64,000 nucleotides of DNA from an uncultured Pseudoruegeria sp. Its GTDB lineage: Bacteria > Pseudomonadota > Alphaproteobacteria > Rhodobacterales > Rhodobacteraceae. This document shows positions 1 through 7,825 of the stretch, one piece after another. How positions within the stretch are numbered: position 1 is the stretch's first letter; every line of letters starts with the position of its first letter. The translations under genes were made by a program, and so were the position numbers. The stretch lies in assembly GCA_947498155.1 (NCBI GenBank), contig CANMJD010000001.1, positions 62,001 to 126,000 on the forward strand. Direction: 5' to 3'. The notes beneath the pieces are model-generated. The model searched no databases. It saw only the letters and a program-made list of their open reading frames with translations, and was not told the DNA's origin.

Positions 1-53
1 TCATGGCGCTGGATCGATTGATCCGCGACACTTATGAGGCCGAAACCGAATAA
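1..53 (+). CDS. pepA: Leucyl aminopeptidase, C-terminal end (partial)
   Basis: Only the last 16 residues and the stop codon are inside the window. The readable tail, ALDRLIRDTYEAETE, resembles the C-terminus of M17 leucyl aminopeptidases (a helix of the form LDRLxxxxYE). In related Rhodobacteraceae pepA commonly precedes holC, and here holC starts 14 bases after the stop. No catalytic residue is visible, so the call rests on the tail and the neighbour. Confidence 0.55.
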   Translation, partial: MALDRLIRDTYEAETE

Positions 54-67
54 GGGGGGCACGGGCC

Positions 68-535
68 TTGGGGGCTGCGTTCTTTTACCATCTGACACGA
101 GAACCGATGGAGGCGACCTTGCCGGTGCTGCTGGGCAAGGCCCAACAGGCTGGCTGGCGCATCCTTTTGCGCGGGCGCGATGAATCGCGTCTGCGCTGGT
201 TGGATGAACGTCTGTGGCAAGGGGCCGAAGACAGCTTTCTGGCCCATGGCATGGCCGGAGGCCCCCATGACGCGCTGCAACCGATCCTACTGGCCGATGA
301 AACCTTATCTTCTGAAGGTGCCGCCTGTTTGATGACCATCGAAGGGGCGACGGTATCACCAGAAGAGGTCCACCGATTGGAGCGGACCTGCATTCTGTTT
401 GACGGTAATGATCCCGACGCCGTGCAAACCGCCCGCGATCAGTGGAAAGCCCTCACCGCGGCAGGGTGCGCGGCGCAGTATTGGTCCCAAGAAGAGGGGC
501 CTTGGAGAAAGAAGGCCGAGAGCAACGGAACATAG
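68..535 (+). CDS. holC: DNA polymerase III subunit chi
   Basis: The 155-residue product matches the HolC family: an opening strand AAFFYHL, a KAQQAGWRILLRG segment, and the conserved stretch RLRWLDERLWQ near residues 40-50. Chi links the clamp loader to single-stranded DNA binding protein at the replication fork through the psi subunit. The start is TTG at 68, 8 bases after a purine-rich GGGGGG tract. No other start in frame keeps the first beta strand. It follows the pepA end closely, so the two are probably cotranscribed, and a strong terminator follows. Confidence 0.85.
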   Translation: MGAAFFYHLTREPMEATLPVLLGKAQQAGWRILLRGRDESRLRWLDERLWQGAEDSFLAHGMAGGPHDALQPILLADETLSSEGAACLMTIEGATVSPEEVHRLERTCILFDGNDPDAVQTARDQWKALTAAGCAAQYWSQEEGPWRKKAESNGT

Positions 536-560
536 TTCCACGCTTTCGGTCCGCTGTGTA

Positions 561-590
561 ACGGGGGCTACTTTTTGGCCCCCGTTTTTT
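561..590 (+). terminator. Intrinsic terminator after holC
   Basis: ACGGGGGC at 561-568 pairs perfectly with GCCCCCGT at 578-585 across a 9-base loop and runs into six T residues (585-590). It ends the pepA-holC transcript, and the cysK gene converges on it from the other side. Confidence 0.85.
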
Positions 591-602
591 ATGAGAGGTA
601 GC

Positions 603-1676
603 CTATCCGTCCATCTGCGCGGTCGGAGAAGACCGTGAGATGGCGATTTCTTCTTCGGTCATTTCTTCGGGCACATCCTCAAACAACGGGGTGGAAAGAT
701 AGCGTTCGCCGGTATCGGGCAGCATCACTAGAATATTGGCCCCCTTTGGCGCGGTTTCAGCGATTTTCATCGCAATGGCAAAGCTGGAACCGCCAGAAAT
801 GCCAGTGAAAATACCTTCTTCTGCCGCCAGGCGCTTGGACCATGCGATGCCCTGAGGCCCTTCGACGGGGATCAATTCATCGTAGTATTTATTGTCCAGA
901 GCCTCTTGCAGCACAAAGGGTACAAAATCCGGTGTCCAACCTTGGATCGGGTGCGGCTGGAAGGCGGGGTGGCTTTCGGTGGGCTGGTTGGTTTCATTGC
1001 GCGTATTCACATAGCCCGAGGCAACAATCGCCGCATTAGTCGGTTCGGTGAGGATGATTTTTGTGTCCGGCCGTTCTTGGCGCAGCACCCGTCCGACACC
1101 GGAAACCGTGCCCCCCGTGCCGTAGCCTGTGACAAAGTAATCAAGCGGATCATCGCCAAAATCGGCCAGAATTTCGCGGGCCGTGGTGTTTTGGTGAATA
1201 TCGGCGTTGTCAGCGGTTTCAAACTGGCTGGCCAGAAACCAGCCGTTTTGTTCGGCCAGTTCTTTGGCCTTTGTATACATGCCAAACCCTTTAAGTGCGC
1301 GCGGGGTCAGCACCACTTTGGCGCCAAAAAACCGCATAAGACGCCGTCGTTCTACCGAAAAACTATCGGCCATGGTGATGACCAACGGATAGCCCTTGGC
1401 CGCGCAGACCATGGCCAGACCAATACCGGTATTGCCTGAAGTCGCCTCGACCACGGTTTGACCGGGTTTCAACCGGCCTTCGCGTTCGGCGGCTTCGATG
1501 ATGTTGATCGCCAAACGGTCCTTGACCGAGCCCGCTGGATTGAAAGCTTCGAATTTCACAAACACATTAACATGGTCCGGAGCGATCCGGTTGATGCGGA
1601 TCACCGGCGTATCCCCGACCGTATCCAGTATTGAATGGTAGACCTGCCCCCGGCCGTTTGTTGTCCGAATGCCCAT
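603..1676 (-). CDS. cysK: Cysteine synthase A (O-acetylserine sulfhydrylase)
   Basis: This fold-type II PLP enzyme makes cysteine from O-acetylserine and sulfide. The PLP lysine lies in NPAGSVKDR (K52). The substrate loop is SGNTG at 80-84 and the glycine-rich phosphate loop is GTGGT. The length, 357 residues, is slightly above E. coli CysK because of a C-terminal extension. The start ATG has an AGGAG ribosome site 7 bases upstream (1684-1688), which fixes it. The gene is monocistronic and divergent from the MFS gene, with 195 bp between them. Confidence 0.95.
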   Translation of the reverse strand: MGIRTTNGRGQVYHSILDTVGDTPVIRINRIAPDHVNVFVKFEAFNPAGSVKDRLAINIIEAAEREGRLKPGQTVVEATSGNTGIGLAMVCAAKGYPLVITMADSFSVERRRLMRFFGAKVVLTPRALKGFGMYTKAKELAEQNGWFLASQFETADNADIHQNTTAREILADFGDDPLDYFVTGYGTGGTVSGVGRVLRQERPDTKIILTEPTNAAIVASGYVNTRNETNQPTESHPAFQPHPIQGWTPDFVPFVLQEALDNKYYDELIPVEGPQGIAWSKRLAAEEGIFTGISGGSSFAIAMKIAETAPKGANILVMLPDTGERYLSTPLFEDVPEEMTEEEIAISRSSPTAQMDG

Positions 1677-1745
1677 GGGTATACTCCTAAATTGAATTGT
1701 CTAAAATCGGTTCGCTGTTGTGGACGAAACTATAACAGCAAAGGC

Positions 1746-1772
1746 CGCCCTTGTCGCCCTTGTCGCCCTTGC
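1746..1772. repeat. Three tandem copies of a 9-bp unit
   Basis: The unit CGCCCTTGT occurs at 1746-1754 and 1755-1763, with a third copy differing in the last base at 1764-1772. It lies in the shared upstream region of cysK and the MFS gene, about 70 bp before the cysK start. It may be slippage or a repeated protein site. No regulator is suggested by the unit itself. Confidence 0.6.
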
Positions 1773-1871
1773 GCTCTTGCCTGTGTGGTAAACGATGTGC
1801 CCGCACAAAAATCATTGCGAGGTTTAGCACCCTATCGACTATACTCTAAGGGAACCAGCGCGGGGGCGAGG

Positions 1872-3095
1872 ATGACGGAAAGCACACAAGCAGCAGATAA
1901 GACGACAGCGGCGGTGATCGCGGGCTGTTGTGTGGCTTTTGTCGGATTTGGATTCTCGGCCACATTCGGGGTGTTTTTGCGCCCGATGTCCGAGGCATTG
2001 GGCTGGTCGCGCGAGGTATTCTCCCTATCGATGGCGATTCAGGCGCTGTGTTGGGGGCTGACACAGCCGGTGGCGGGCATGGTGGCGGATCGCTATGGCA
2101 CCGCACGGGTCTTGGCCTTTGGCGCCGTGGTCGCGGCCCTTGGGTTTTACATGCGCGGCGGCCTTGTTGATCCTGCGGTATTCGTCGCCTCCGGCGTTAT
2201 CGTCGGCATTGGCACCGGCGCGTGTTCTTTTCCGGTCGTCATCGTGGCGCTGGGTAAAGTTGTCTCTGCCCAAAAACGCAGCTTTGTGCTGGGGCTTGGC
2301 ACGGCCTCTGCTTCGACAGGTATGTTTGTGGCCGCACCGCTGTCGCTTTGGCTTTTGGGGCGGTACGGCTGGCAGACCAGTATCTTTGTGATCGCCACAA
2401 GCTTTCTGCTGATCCTACCGCTTCTGATGTTCATTGCGCGGGTGTCAAAACCCACGGCGGCGGGCGCCTCCTCGGGTGGTTTTGCCTATGCCGTGCGTAC
2501 CGCCTTTTCGGAAAACTCTTATGTGCTGCTGTTCTGCGGCTTCTTTGTTTGCGGCTTTCATGTGTCCTTTATCCAGACCCATCTGCCCGCCTATATCGCG
2601 GATCGCGGGCTGGCCCCGTCGATCGGCGCCCTGTCGCTGGCCTTGATCGGCATGTTCAATATTGCAGGCTCTTTTCTCTCGGGCTGGTTTGGTCGGCGTT
2701 ATTCGAAAAAAGGGGTTTTATCAGGGATTTACCTAGCCCGCGCCCTTGTCATTCTGGCCTTTGTTCTGATGCCGCTTTCGGCCATGAGCGTCTATGTTTT
2801 CTCGGCGGCCATGGGGCTGTTGTGGCTTTCGACCGTGCCGCTGACCACGGGGCTTGTCGCACAAACCCAAGGCCTGCGGTTTCTCTCTACACTTGCGGGA
2901 ATTATCTTCTTTGGCCATCAAACCGGCGCTTTTCTGGGCGCATGGCTGGGCGGGCGTATCTATGACAGCACCGGGGATTATACCATGATGTGGTGGACGG
3001 CGATTGCACTGGGTCTGATGGCCTGCCTGTTGCATATTCCGATCAAGGAAGGGGCGGGGAAACTGGCCCGCGCCGAACAGGAGAACGCGGCATAG
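1872..3095 (+). CDS. MFS transporter, 12 transmembrane segments
   Basis: The 407-residue product is a major facilitator carrier. It has about twelve hydrophobic segments, and the loop-2/3 signature reads GMVADRYGTARVL, with a second half starting near SFLSGWFGRRYSKKG. Overall spacing resembles the oxalate/formate and monocarboxylate transporter branch. The substrate cannot be read from sequence. The frame stays open far upstream, but the ATG at 1872 follows a GGGGGCGAGG tract and gives the usual short cytosolic N-terminus. It converges on the MttB-family gene, so a link to methylated amine uptake is possible but unproven. Confidence 0.88.
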   Translation: MTESTQAADKTTAAVIAGCCVAFVGFGFSATFGVFLRPMSEALGWSREVFSLSMAIQALCWGLTQPVAGMVADRYGTARVLAFGAVVAALGFYMRGGLVDPAVFVASGVIVGIGTGACSFPVVIVALGKVVSAQKRSFVLGLGTASASTGMFVAAPLSLWLLGRYGWQTSIFVIATSFLLILPLLMFIARVSKPTAAGASSGGFAYAVRTAFSENSYVLLFCGFFVCGFHVSFIQTHLPAYIADRGLAPSIGALSLALIGMFNIAGSFLSGWFGRRYSKKGVLSGIYLARALVILAFVLMPLSAMSVYVFSAAMGLLWLSTVPLTTGLVAQTQGLRFLSTLAGIIFFGHQTGAFLGAWLGGRIYDSTGDYTMMWWTAIALGLMACLLHIPIKEGAGKLARAEQENAA

Positions 3096-3152
3096 GGGAT
3101 GTTAAGACGGTCCTGCGGGCGCGGCATTGCACGATCCGCAGGATTTCACCAC

Positions 3153-4691
3153 TTACGCGGGCAGCAATATATCAAAGGCGCTACGGATGCTCTGATCCAA
3201 TGCCGGATCAAACGCAGCCAGAGAGCGGATCGCCAGCAGCTCTTCTTTGCGGGCAGTGGCTTTGCTCAGAAGGTTTGGCTTGCCCACTTCTTCCCATTCT
3301 TTCGGGCTCTTCCTGTCGCCAAGCGCCGGATAGACATATTCTGTCTGCATCAAGGCCAATGTCTGATCGCTGCCGAGATAATGCCCCGGTCCTTCCAGAC
3401 AGACTGTGCGCATAACCTCAAGGCTCAGGGTGTCGTCGGTAACATCAATGCCGCGCACACAACGCAAGGACTGGCCGATCAGATCATCCCCAAGGATCAG
3501 GCTTTCATGGCAGAACCCCAGCAACGAAGCATGCATACCGGCGGCCTCATAGACCATGTTCAACCCTGAGAGTCCCGCCATTACATTAGAGGTTGCCTGC
3601 TCCCATCCGGCCTGCATATCCGGCATTTTGGCATCTGCAATACCTGCGGCGGCCCCGCCGGGAAGGCCGTAAAACCCGTGCATCTGCGCGCAGCCCGCTG
3701 TCAGCAAGGCTTGCTCGCCCGAGCCCCCCGACATCGCACCTGTGCGCAGATCGGACACAAAGGGCCACGTACCAAATACCGCCGGATGACCGGGCTTGAT
3801 CGCATTGACGTAAACGACACCGGCCAAACATTCCGCCACGGCCTGCACGATAGCACCTGCAATCGGGGCAGGGGCAGTGGCCCCGGCCTGACCGGCCGAC
3901 AGCAGCAAAACCGGCATGCCTGCCGCAATGGCCTTTTCCATGACCTGACAGCTTTCCGTGGCAAATTTCATCGGCGGTACCACAAAGCAGTTGGAATTGG
4001 ACACAAAGGGCCGCGCTCGCCACTCGGCTTCTCCGCCGGCGATCATATGCAAAAGCGCGATACAGCCATCTACGGTATCGGGCTCAACAAAACTGGTGCC
4101 GATATGTTTGTGGGTGCCGCTGACACAGGCATAGATCGTATTCAGATCCAGCGGATAATTCCCGATCACATCACGGGCCACCATCGGGCGTTGCAGGAAA
4201 TGCAAATTGTCTAGATGTTCCACAATCCGCGCCGCATCATGGAGATCCTGCAGGGTGGAATCCCGATAATTATTGCCCGCGACATCCACCATATGCACGG
4301 CTGCTCCGGCGGTGCCGTAATGTACCCGCCGCCCGCTGAGGTCGAGATCATGTTGAGGCGCGCGACCATGCAAGGTAATGCCGCGGGCGGCAAGGGCCAG
4401 CATGTCCTCGACCAGAGCGCGCGGAAAGCGCAACCGGCCATCCGCCCCCAAAATTGCGCCCGCCGCGACCATGGTTTCTATACCGCTCGGGGGCGCATCT
4501 GCCAGCCCAATTTCTTCGAGCGCGTCAAGGGCGGCAGAATGTATGCGCAGCACCTCTGCCTCCGACAGCGGTTTATATTGCCCGCCTGACAGACCGGCGC
4601 GAACGGGGCGCATTTCTTCGGAAAGGGGGGCGGCTCGGCTGGCAACGCGGGCGCGACGACCGCCGGCACGGCGGGAATTCTGATTGTTCAT
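3153..4691 (-). CDS. MttB-family trimethylamine/betaine methyltransferase, without pyrrolysine
   Basis: The product (512 residues) aligns with the MttB family of TIM-barrel methyltransferases, which move a methyl group from a quaternary or tertiary amine to a corrinoid protein. Recognisable blocks are GRRVHYGTAGAAVH, FVSNSNCFVVPPMKF and EQALLTAGCAQMH. The frame is open throughout with no internal amber codon, so it belongs to the non-pyrrolysine branch; characterised members include glycine betaine methyltransferases. The N-terminus (SRRAGGRRARVASRAA) is strongly basic. ATG 4691 was chosen because the in-frame sequence upstream is not protein-like. No corrinoid protein gene is adjacent. The exact substrate is unknown. 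Confidence 0.88.
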   Translation of the reverse strand: MNNQNSRRAGGRRARVASRAAPLSEEMRPVRAGLSGGQYKPLSEAEVLRIHSAALDALEEIGLADAPPSGIETMVAAGAILGADGRLRFPRALVEDMLALAARGITLHGRAPQHDLDLSGRRVHYGTAGAAVHMVDVAGNNYRDSTLQDLHDAARIVEHLDNLHFLQRPMVARDVIGNYPLDLNTIYACVSGTHKHIGTSFVEPDTVDGCIALLHMIAGGEAEWRARPFVSNSNCFVVPPMKFATESCQVMEKAIAAGMPVLLLSAGQAGATAPAPIAGAIVQAVAECLAGVVYVNAIKPGHPAVFGTWPFVSDLRTGAMSGGSGEQALLTAGCAQMHGFYGLPGGAAAGIADAKMPDMQAGWEQATSNVMAGLSGLNMVYEAAGMHASLLGFCHESLILGDDLIGQSLRCVRGIDVTDDTLSLEVMRTVCLEGPGHYLGSDQTLALMQTEYVYPALGDRKSPKEWEEVGKPNLLSKATARKEELLAIRSLAAFDPALDQSIRSAFDILLPA

Positions 4692-4852
4692 GGTAGGGCT
4701 CTTTTGCAAAGGGGCGATAATGGGAAAGCAGGGGTTATCCGGTTTCCGGTCGCCCCCGTGCAGCACGCCCGCGCTCTGCACCGATTGTCAAAACAACCAG
4801 TGTCAGCCGCCAGTTCAATCCAAAATGCGTTGCATCAACCATAGCCTATCGG

Positions 4853-4867
4853 GCGCGGTAACCGCGC
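4853..4867. promoter_or_regulatory. 15-bp palindrome upstream of the MttB-family gene
   Basis: GCGCGGT and ACCGCGC flank a single central base in the 231-bp gap between the yjbR-like gene and the MttB-family gene. It could be an operator or a short hairpin. The gap holds no other convincing feature, apart from a minus-strand TTGACA nearer the MttB start that lacks a good -10. Confidence 0.3.
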
Positions 4868-4922
4868 ACCTGTCTGGTCTGTTTCCGTCATTTGGTCGTT
4901 TTTGGACTATTTTCGCCCGGCC

Positions 4923-5273
4923 TTAGTCACCCCAAGGGCCAAGACTGGCCTGAAGTTTCTTGCTAAGCCCGCTGCGGATGATGCTGTAGGAGATGCGCAA
5001 CCGGTCGCGCATCTCATCGGCATCGACGTGGCCCCATGGGATATGAACCCAGCTGCGATGGAAATACGGCGCTTTGATCGCCCGTCCCGCCGCAATCAGC
5101 ATTTCGGCGGTTTCAATATCCGGCGTTTTAACCGACACGCCGGTATCGGCGACCCCGATGGTGGCAAACATCTTGCCCTCAATTTTCCACGCATCATGCC
5201 CACCGCCCCAAGGGTCTTCAAGCTGGGCGCCGGGAAAGGTGGCGCAGATCTGATTGACAAAATCACGTTGCAT
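4923..5273 (-). CDS. MmcQ/YjbR family protein
   Basis: The 116-residue product matches the YjbR/MmcQ family (CyaY-like fold, biochemical role unsettled). Typical features are the early FPGAQLEDPWGGGHDAWKIEGKMFATIG block and the closing SWVHIPW segment. It starts 18 bases after the soxR stop, so it is probably read with soxR. That hints at a minor role in the redox response, but this is inference from position only. Confidence 0.85.
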   Translation of the reverse strand: MQRDFVNQICATFPGAQLEDPWGGGHDAWKIEGKMFATIGVADTGVSVKTPDIETAEMLIAAGRAIKAPYFHRSWVHIPWGHVDADEMRDRLRISYSIIRSGLSKKLQASLGPWGD

Positions 5274-5291
5274 GGGGCCATTCTGCGCGGC

Positions 5292-5774
5292 TTAATTCAG
5301 GCTGTCCAGTTCTTGCGCCGAATTGCCGAGCAAATATCGGGGACCTGTTCCTTTTGCCTTGATCCGATCCTTGGGATTATACAGCCGACAGGCGCTCAGC
5401 GACAGGCAACCGCAGCCGATACAGCCGTCCAGTTTTTCGCGCAACATCTGCATTTGGGCGATCCGCGCATCCAGATCTTTGCGAAACCCTTTGGACAATC
5501 GTGCCCAATCGGCCTTGGTCGGGGTGCGGTTTTCGGGCAAAGTCGCAAGTGCTGCGCGGATCTGGGCGATGGAAAACCCCATAGACTGCGCAATCATGAT
5601 AAAGGACAGCCGCCGGATATCGGCCCGCGCATAGCGCCGCTGCCCGCTGTCGCTGCGCAGCGGGTGCACCAATCCTTCGGAATCATAGTAGCGAATAGCT
5701 GACGCCGCGAGGCCGGTGCGCGCCGCGATTTCACCAATTGAAATTCCACGTGTCTGTAAGGTGCTGCGTTTCAA
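5292..5774 (-). CDS. soxR: Redox-sensitive transcriptional activator SoxR
   Basis: This is a 160-residue MerR-family regulator. The helix-turn-helix spans about residues 10-35 (GISIGEIAARTGLAASAIRY), followed by the wing and a dimer helix. The [2Fe-2S] ligands are C118, C121, C123 and C129 in the exact SoxR spacing C-x2-C-x-C-x5-C. Oxidation of the cluster by redox-cycling compounds activates the protein. The soxR start faces a VOC gene 80 bp away, and between them lies a perfect SoxR-type palindrome. No soxS-like gene is present, as in most non-enteric bacteria. Confidence 0.93.
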   Translation of the reverse strand: MKRSTLQTRGISIGEIAARTGLAASAIRYYDSEGLVHPLRSDSGQRRYARADIRRLSFIMIAQSMGFSIAQIRAALATLPENRTPTKADWARLSKGFRKDLDARIAQMQMLREKLDGCIGCGCLSLSACRLYNPKDRIKAKGTGPRYLLGNSAQELDSLN

Positions 5775-5787
5775 CGGTTTTAACCTC

Positions 5788-5818
5788 TTGCCTTAAAGTT
5801 AACTTTAAGAAGTAAGAT
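5788..5818 (+). promoter_or_regulatory. SoxR-controlled promoter with 19-bp spacer
   Basis: A perfect 18-bp palindrome, CTTAAAGTTAACTTTAAG (5792-5809), sits between a -35 like TTGCCT (5788-5793) and a -10 TAAGAT (5813-5818). The spacer is exactly 19 bp, the overlong spacing that MerR-type activators correct by DNA distortion. The core GTTAAC matches known SoxR boxes. It points to the VOC gene at 5855 and lies just upstream of soxR itself. Confidence 0.75.
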
Positions 5819-5854
5819 GTTTTTTGAAGGTAATCAACACAAAGGAAACACCCC

Positions 5855-6238
5855 ATGACCATCGAACACGCCAATATCACCGTCACCGACCCCAAAACCA
5901 TCGCCGCCGAACTCTGCGATCTTTTTGACTGGCACATCCGGTGGGAAGGTGCTGCAATCAATGACGGTTATTCCGTACATGTCGGCGACGCGGGCTCTTA
6001 TCTGGCGCTCTACGCCCCCGCTGGTCTTCTGCAAACCAGCCCGATCGACAGCTACCAGCAAATCCGTGGCCTGAACCATATCGGTGTAGTGGTCGATGAT
6101 CTGGAGGCCACCGAAGCTAGGGTCAAAGCCGCAGGCTACACCCCCCACACCCATAGCGACTATGAACCCGGTCGGCGGTTCTATTTCGACGGCCCCGCCG
6201 GAATCGAATTCGAGGCCGTGCAATATGATGATGCCTGA
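5855..6238 (+). CDS. VOC superfamily protein (glyoxalase/bleomycin-resistance fold), SoxR target
   Basis: The 127-residue protein has two beta-alpha-beta-beta-beta modules: one from ANITVTDPK (residue 6) and one from LNHIGVVVDDLEA (about residue 73), ending FDGPAGIEFEAVQ. Metal positions typical of VOC enzymes (H near 5 and 75, E near 121) are present. Possible roles are detoxification or sequestration of redox-active compounds. The AAAGGA ribosome site at 5840-5845 supports the start. A SoxR-type promoter directly upstream makes this the probable main SoxR target in this region. Confidence 0.88.
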   Translation: MTIEHANITVTDPKTIAAELCDLFDWHIRWEGAAINDGYSVHVGDAGSYLALYAPAGLLQTSPIDSYQQIRGLNHIGVVVDDLEATEARVKAAGYTPHTHSDYEPGRRFYFDGPAGIEFEAVQYDDA

Positions 6239-6275
6239 CGGGGCCGGGGTTTTCATTTTGATATAAATATCCCCG

Positions 6276-6302
6276 CCGGAGGCAAAATCCTTGCGCCTCC
6301 GG
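6276..6302. terminator. GC-rich hairpin after the VOC gene
   Basis: CCGGAGGC (6276-6283) pairs with GCCTCCGG (6295-6302) across an 11-base loop. There is no T-run on either strand. It probably marks the 3' end of the VOC transcript. From memory, similar CCTCCGGCGGGG-plus-AT motifs recur between genes in roseobacters, so it may also be an extragenic repeat, but no second copy was found here. Confidence 0.35.
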
Positions 6303-6325
6303 TGGAAATAGGGCTAGATCGCCCC

Positions 6326-6370
6326 ATGAAGACAACGACCTGCATCATTATTGGCTGCATTACCTGCTGA
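6326..6370 (+). CDS. Cysteine-rich leader peptide of cysS (predicted)
   Basis: An ATG at 6326 opens a 14-codon frame, MKTTTCIIIGCITC, with cysteines at 6, 11 and 14, ending at TGA 6370. Three cysteines in 14 residues directly before the cysteinyl-tRNA synthetase gene is the pattern expected of an attenuation leader. There is no clear ribosome site. A weak TTGCGC/CTAGAT promoter pair would place the transcript start at or near the ATG, so translation may be leaderless, as known for the trp leader peptide of rhizobia. The last Cys codon is 12 bases before the hairpin stem. Confidence 0.55.
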   Translation: MKTTTCIIIGCITC

Positions 6371-6378
6371 CATCGTTA

Positions 6379-6438
6379 GGCGGGCCGTTCTTCTATTTCA
6401 TTTCTGAACCGAAGTTGCTAAGCCCGCCGCGAGTTTTT
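6379..6438 (+). terminator. Candidate attenuator hairpin before cysS
   Basis: GGCGGGC (6379-6385) pairs with GCCCGCC (6422-6428). Inside it, GTTC (6387-6390) can pair with GAAC (6406-6409), giving a nested stem. Five T residues follow at 6434-6438 after a 5-base gap. A ribosome stalled on the final Cys codon of the leader (6365-6367) would cover the 5' arm and block the hairpin, allowing read-through into cysS. The U-tract is short, so termination strength is uncertain. Confidence 0.5.
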
Positions 6439-6454
6439 CGTGCGCGAGGATACT

Positions 6455-7825
6455 ATGGTACCGATCAAACTACATAATACAAAGACCCGCCAAAAAGAGG
6501 TCTTTGAACCGATCGACCCAAAAGACGTGCGCATGTATGTCTGTGGGCCAACGGTCTATGATCGCGCCCATATCGGCAACGCCCGCCCGGTCATCGTCTT
6601 TGACACTTTGTTTCGTCTGCTGCGCCATGTTTACGGGGCGGAGCACGTCAAATATGTGCGCAATTTCACCGATGTAGACGATAAAATTAACGCCCGCGCC
6701 GCGGAATCGGGGCGCAGTATTCAAGACATCACCGAGGAAACCGCAGGCTGGTATCTGGAAGATATGGCCGCTGTCGGCGCGTTGGAGCCGACCGAAATGC
6801 CCCGCGCCACGCAATATATTAGTCAGATGATCACAATGATCGAAGCCCTGATTAAAAAGGGTCACGCCTATGCGGCGGACGGTCATGTGCTGTTTGCAGT
6901 GGAAAGCTATGAAAAGTATGGCGCACTCTCGGGGCGTTCGGTTGATGAAATGATCGCCGGTGCGCGGGTCGAGGTGGCCAGCTATAAACGCAATCCGATG
7001 GATTTTGTGCTCTGGAAGCCTTCTGATGCCGATCTGCCCGGATGGGAGAGCCCTTGGGGGCGTGGTCGGCCCGGTTGGCATATTGAATGCTCTGCCATGG
7101 CCTATGATCTGCTGGGCGAAAGCTTTGATATTCACGGCGGCGGCAATGATCTTATGTTCCCGCACCATGAAAATGAGGTGGCACAAAGCTGCTGTGCCCA
7201 CCCCGAAGGCGGTTTTGCCAACGTCTGGATGCACAATGAAATGCTGCAGGTCGAAGGTAAAAAGATGTCCAAATCCTTGGGCAATTTCTTCACCGTGCGC
7301 GATTTGCTGGACCAAGGCGTGCCCGGCGAAGTGATCCGTTTTGTGTTTCTCTCGACCCATTACGGCAAGCCGATGGACTGGACCGAGAAAAAGGCGAAAG
7401 AGGCCGCCGCAACCCTATGCAAATGGCACGCTTTGACCGAAGGGGTAGCCCGTGATGTTACGCCCTCTGACGCGGTGATAGCGGCCTTGTCAGATGATCT
7501 TAACACTGCCGGTGCCATCACCGTGCTGCACCGGTTGGCGGCCGAGAATGATGCGGGCGCGCTAAAGGCGAGTGCTATGATGATGGGCTTGCTGACTGAA
7601 GAAATGGGGGCTTGGGCGCAGAAGGATACAGCTGACCTGTCGGCCTATGAAAACCTGCTGTGGGAGAGCCGTCGGGCCGCGATGGAAACCAAGGATTTTT
7701 CAGAAGTAGACCGCCTTAAAACCGCTTATCTGGCAGCAGGTCTTGAAGTGCGGATGTCCAAAGAGGGTGTTGAGCTGGTTGCGGGGCCGGATTTTGATCC
7801 AGCCAAACTCGAAGGATTGCTGTGA
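6455..7825 (+). CDS. cysS: Cysteinyl-tRNA synthetase
   Basis: This class I synthetase charges tRNA-Cys. The HIGH signature is HIGN at 39-42, preceded by the zinc ligand C30 in YVCGPTVYD. The KMSKS loop appears as KKMSKSLGN near residue 269, and further zinc-site residues are in HIECSAMA and PHHENE. Length is 456 residues, normal for the family. ATG 6455 is chosen over an in-frame GTG at 6440 because GAGGA (6446-6450) lies just before it. A cysteine-rich leader and hairpin upstream suggest cysteine-dependent attenuation. Confidence 0.95.
   Translation: MVPIKLHNTKTRQKEVFEPIDPKDVRMYVCGPTVYDRAHIGNARPVIVFDTLFRLLRHVYGAEHVKYVRNFTDVDDKINARAAESGRSIQDITEETAGWYLEDMAAVGALEPTEMPRATQYISQMITMIEALIKKGHAYAADGHVLFAVESYEKYGALSGRSVDEMIAGARVEVASYKRNPMDFVLWKPSDADLPGWESPWGRGRPGWHIECSAMAYDLLGESFDIHGGGNDLMFPHHENEVAQSCCAHPEGGFANVWMHNEMLQVEGKKMSKSLGNFFTVRDLLDQGVPGEVIRFVFLSTHYGKPMDWTEKKAKEAAATLCKWHALTEGVARDVTPSDAVIAALSDDLNTAGAITVLHRLAAENDAGALKASAMMMGLLTEEMGAWAQKDTADLSAYENLLWESRRAAMETKDFSEVDRLKTAYLAAGLEVRMSKEGVELVAGPDFDPAKLEGLL

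Noticed and set aside
1635-1871. 79-residue N-terminal extension of the MFS protein
   Set aside because: It would run over the cysK start and the 9-mer repeats, is rich in Cys, Arg and Pro and lacks a membrane-protein character. ATG 1872 gives the normal N-terminus.
3153-4691. Pyrrolysine-containing MttB
   Set aside because: The reading frame is continuous without an internal TAG, and no pyl genes are seen in the window.
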